Source: Flammeovirgaceae bacterium
GTDB taxonomy: Bacteria; Bacteroidota; Bacteroidia; Cytophagales; MED-G16
Length of the DNA: 6,153 nucleotides
Assembly: GCA_002697405.1 (NCBI GenBank)
Contig: NZVP01000033.1
Location: 32,741 to 38,893, forward strand
Direction of reading: 5' to 3'
The notes below the pieces were generated by a model. It saw only the letters and a program-made list of their open reading frames with translations. It had not been told where the DNA came from and did not search any database. The translations under genes and the position numbers were made by a program. The first letter of the stretch is position 1. Every line of letters starts with the position of its first letter. Positions 4,750 through 6,153 of this stretch are shown here, piece after piece.

Positions 4750-6153
4750 CTTTTTTTATTATTATCCTCTTGCAACATATCTCAAAATGATACTCCTAAT
4801 ATTATTTTATTTTTTTATGATGATTTAGGTTATGGTGAATTGGGAGTATATGGTCAAAAAATAATTGAAACAAAGAATATTGATAATCTTGCAAATAATG
4901 GTTTAAAGTTTACTAATTTTTATTCTGGATCACCAGTTTGTGCTCCTTCTCGAAGTATTTTACTTACTGGTTTACATGGTGGTCACACTAAAATTAGAGG
5001 TAATCATGAGTATGGAAGTAGGGGAGATGTATGGGATTATCATAAGATGTCTGAAGACCCAAACTTAGAGGGTCAGTATCCTATAGGTAAATCAGCATTA
5101 ATATTTCCAAAACTTTTGAAGGGTGTAGGATATAGTAATGGAATGGTTGGGAAGTGGGGGTTAGGTCCACCAAATTCTACATCCATTCCAACAGAAATGG
5201 GTTTTGATTATTTCTATGGATATAATTGTCAAAGAATGGCTCATAATCTTTATCCACCTCATTTATGGGAAAATGAAAATAGAGATTTACTGGATAATGA
5301 GGTCGTATCACCTAGATTAAAACTTCAAGCAGGTGAGGATCCATATGATGAGAAAAATTATAAAGTTTTTAATCAAAATGATTATGCTCCTGATAAAATG
5401 CACGTTAAAGCACAGGAATTTATTGAAAATAATAAGGATAACCCATTCTTTCTTTATTATGCAAGCCCAATACCTCATGCTCCTTTACAGGCCCCACAAT
5501 ATTTAGTGGACAAGTACAGGCAAATAATTGGGAACGAAGAACCTTATTTAGGTGATAAAGGATATTTTCCAACTAGGTATCCAAGAGCAACTTATGCTGC
5601 TATGATAGAATATATAGATATTCAAGTCGGTGAGATAGTTGATCAGTTAAAAAGATTAAATATCTATGATAATACGATCATATTAATTACCAGTGATAAT
5701 GGTCCTACATATGCTGGAGGTGTTGATTTTGAATATTTTAATAGTACTGGCTTATTTCAAAATGATCCTAAGAGAATGAAAGGATATACTTATGAGGGTG
5801 GAGTAAGAGTTCCTTTTATTGTTTCTTGGCCTAATAAAATTAAAAATAAAAGAGTAATAAACGAAGTATCAATTTCATATGATATTTTTCCCACAATAAG
5901 TGAATTGTCTGGTGTAGATGAATTATATACTTATTCAACAGATGGAGTTAGTTTGGTTGATATTTTTATTGATAAAAAAAATTCTTTAGAAAGAGATTAT
6001 ATCTATTGGGAATTTCCTTCCTACGGAGGTCAGCAAGCAGCTAGGATGGGTGATTATAAAGCAATTTTAAAAGATATTAAGAAGGGAAATAAGAAAATTG
6101 AATTATATAATATCTCTGATGACTTGAAGGAGCAAAATGATATTTCATCTGAG
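4726..6153 (+). CDS. Sulfatase (arylsulfatase family S1), lipoprotein; 3' end outside window
   Basis: An open frame of 476 codons runs to the window edge with no stop. It is a type I sulfatase, which removes sulfate from an ester using a formylglycine made from Cys or Ser. C72 in CAPSR (72-76) is the site to be converted. Metal and catalytic positions are visible: D32-D33, K143 (GKWGLG, 142-147), H251 (SPIPHAP), D324-N325 (SDNG) and K352. The N-terminus is a short lipoprotein signal ending at C16 (LSSC), so the enzyme is probably membrane-anchored in the periplasm or on the cell surface. ATG 4726 is the only sensible start: an in-frame TGA lies at 4720-4722, and the next Met is past the catalytic Cys. 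The ending resembles the family's C-terminal ARMGDYK...ELYN block, so perhaps 15-50 residues are missing. The substrate is unknown, with sulfated algal glycans a guess. No maturase or other polysaccharide-degradation gene is in view. Confidence 0.93.
   Translation, partial: MTKSSIFFLFLLLSSCNISQNDTPNIILFFYDDLGYGELGVYGQKIIETKNIDNLANNGLKFTNFYSGSPVCAPSRSILLTGLHGGHTKIRGNHEYGSRGDVWDYHKMSEDPNLEGQYPIGKSALIFPKLLKGVGYSNGMVGKWGLGPPNSTSIPTEMGFDYFYGYNCQRMAHNLYPPHLWENENRDLLDNEVVSPRLKLQAGEDPYDEKNYKVFNQNDYAPDKMHVKAQEFIENNKDNPFFLYYASPIPHAPLQAPQYLVDKYRQIIGNEEPYLGDKGYFPTRYPRATYAAMIEYIDIQVGEIVDQLKRLNIYDNTIILITSDNGPTYAGGVDFEYFNSTGLFQNDPKRMKGYTYEGGVRVPFIVSWPNKIKNKRVINEVSISYDIFPTISELSGVDELYTYSTDGVSLVDIFIDKKNSLERDYIYWEFPSYGGQQAARMGDYKAILKDIKKGNKKIELYNISDDLKEQNDISSE

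Noticed and set aside
1..6153. CRISPR arrays, tRNA or rRNA genes, insertion sequences, long direct repeats
   Set aside because: I saw no regularly spaced repeats, no cloverleaf-like or rRNA sequence, and no transposase or terminal repeats. The window is almost filled with coding sequence.

Overview
The window is a gene-dense, very AT-rich stretch (roughly 30% G+C by eye) with seven genes, all on the + strand, and almost no intergenic DNA. It looks like the genome of a small, planktonic, light-using marine bacterium. The reasons are a microbial rhodopsin, a retinal-forming dioxygenase, a split three-gene proton-translocating transhydrogenase, and a lipoprotein sulfatase of the kind used on sulfated algal material. 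Most starts lack a Shine-Dalgarno sequence, and the lipoprotein signal is short and ends in Ser-Ser-Cys. Both fit marine Bacteroidota (flavobacterial type), but SAR86-like or Marinimicrobia-like genomes are not excluded, and no marker gene here settles the taxonomy.

Layout. 1-291 is the 3' end of a rhodopsin gene (helices F and G, with the Schiff-base lysine). 313-342 is a strong intrinsic terminator. 353-1228 is blh (beta-carotene to retinal). 1231-1938 is a multi-pass membrane protein of the YwaF/TIGR02206/TMEM164 type. 1952-3010, 3013-3327 and 3327-4703 are pntAA, pntAB and pntB. 4716-4749 is a second terminator-like hairpin whose loop begins with the start codon of the last gene. 4726-6153 is a sulfatase lipoprotein gene that runs off the window still in frame.

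How they may work together. Blh would supply the retinal that the rhodopsin binds. If the rhodopsin pumps protons (the helix C motif that would show this lies outside the window), it would build a proton motive force. PntAA/AB/B uses that force to drive hydride transfer from NADH to NADP+. The arrangement therefore suggests a light-to-NADPH module, with an uncharacterised membrane protein, possibly a lipid acyltransferase-like enzyme, set between the retinal gene and the transhydrogenase genes. The coupling is an inference from gene order. The individual family assignments of the rhodopsin, Blh, Pnt proteins and sulfatase are secure from motifs.

Regulation. The terminator after the rhodopsin ends only 10 nt before the blh ATG. 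Abundant rhodopsin message with limited read-through into blh is therefore the simplest reading. blh to pntB has gaps of 2, 13, 2 and -1 nt and looks like one transcription unit. The hairpin at the pntB/sulfatase junction probably ends that unit while overlapping the sulfatase start.
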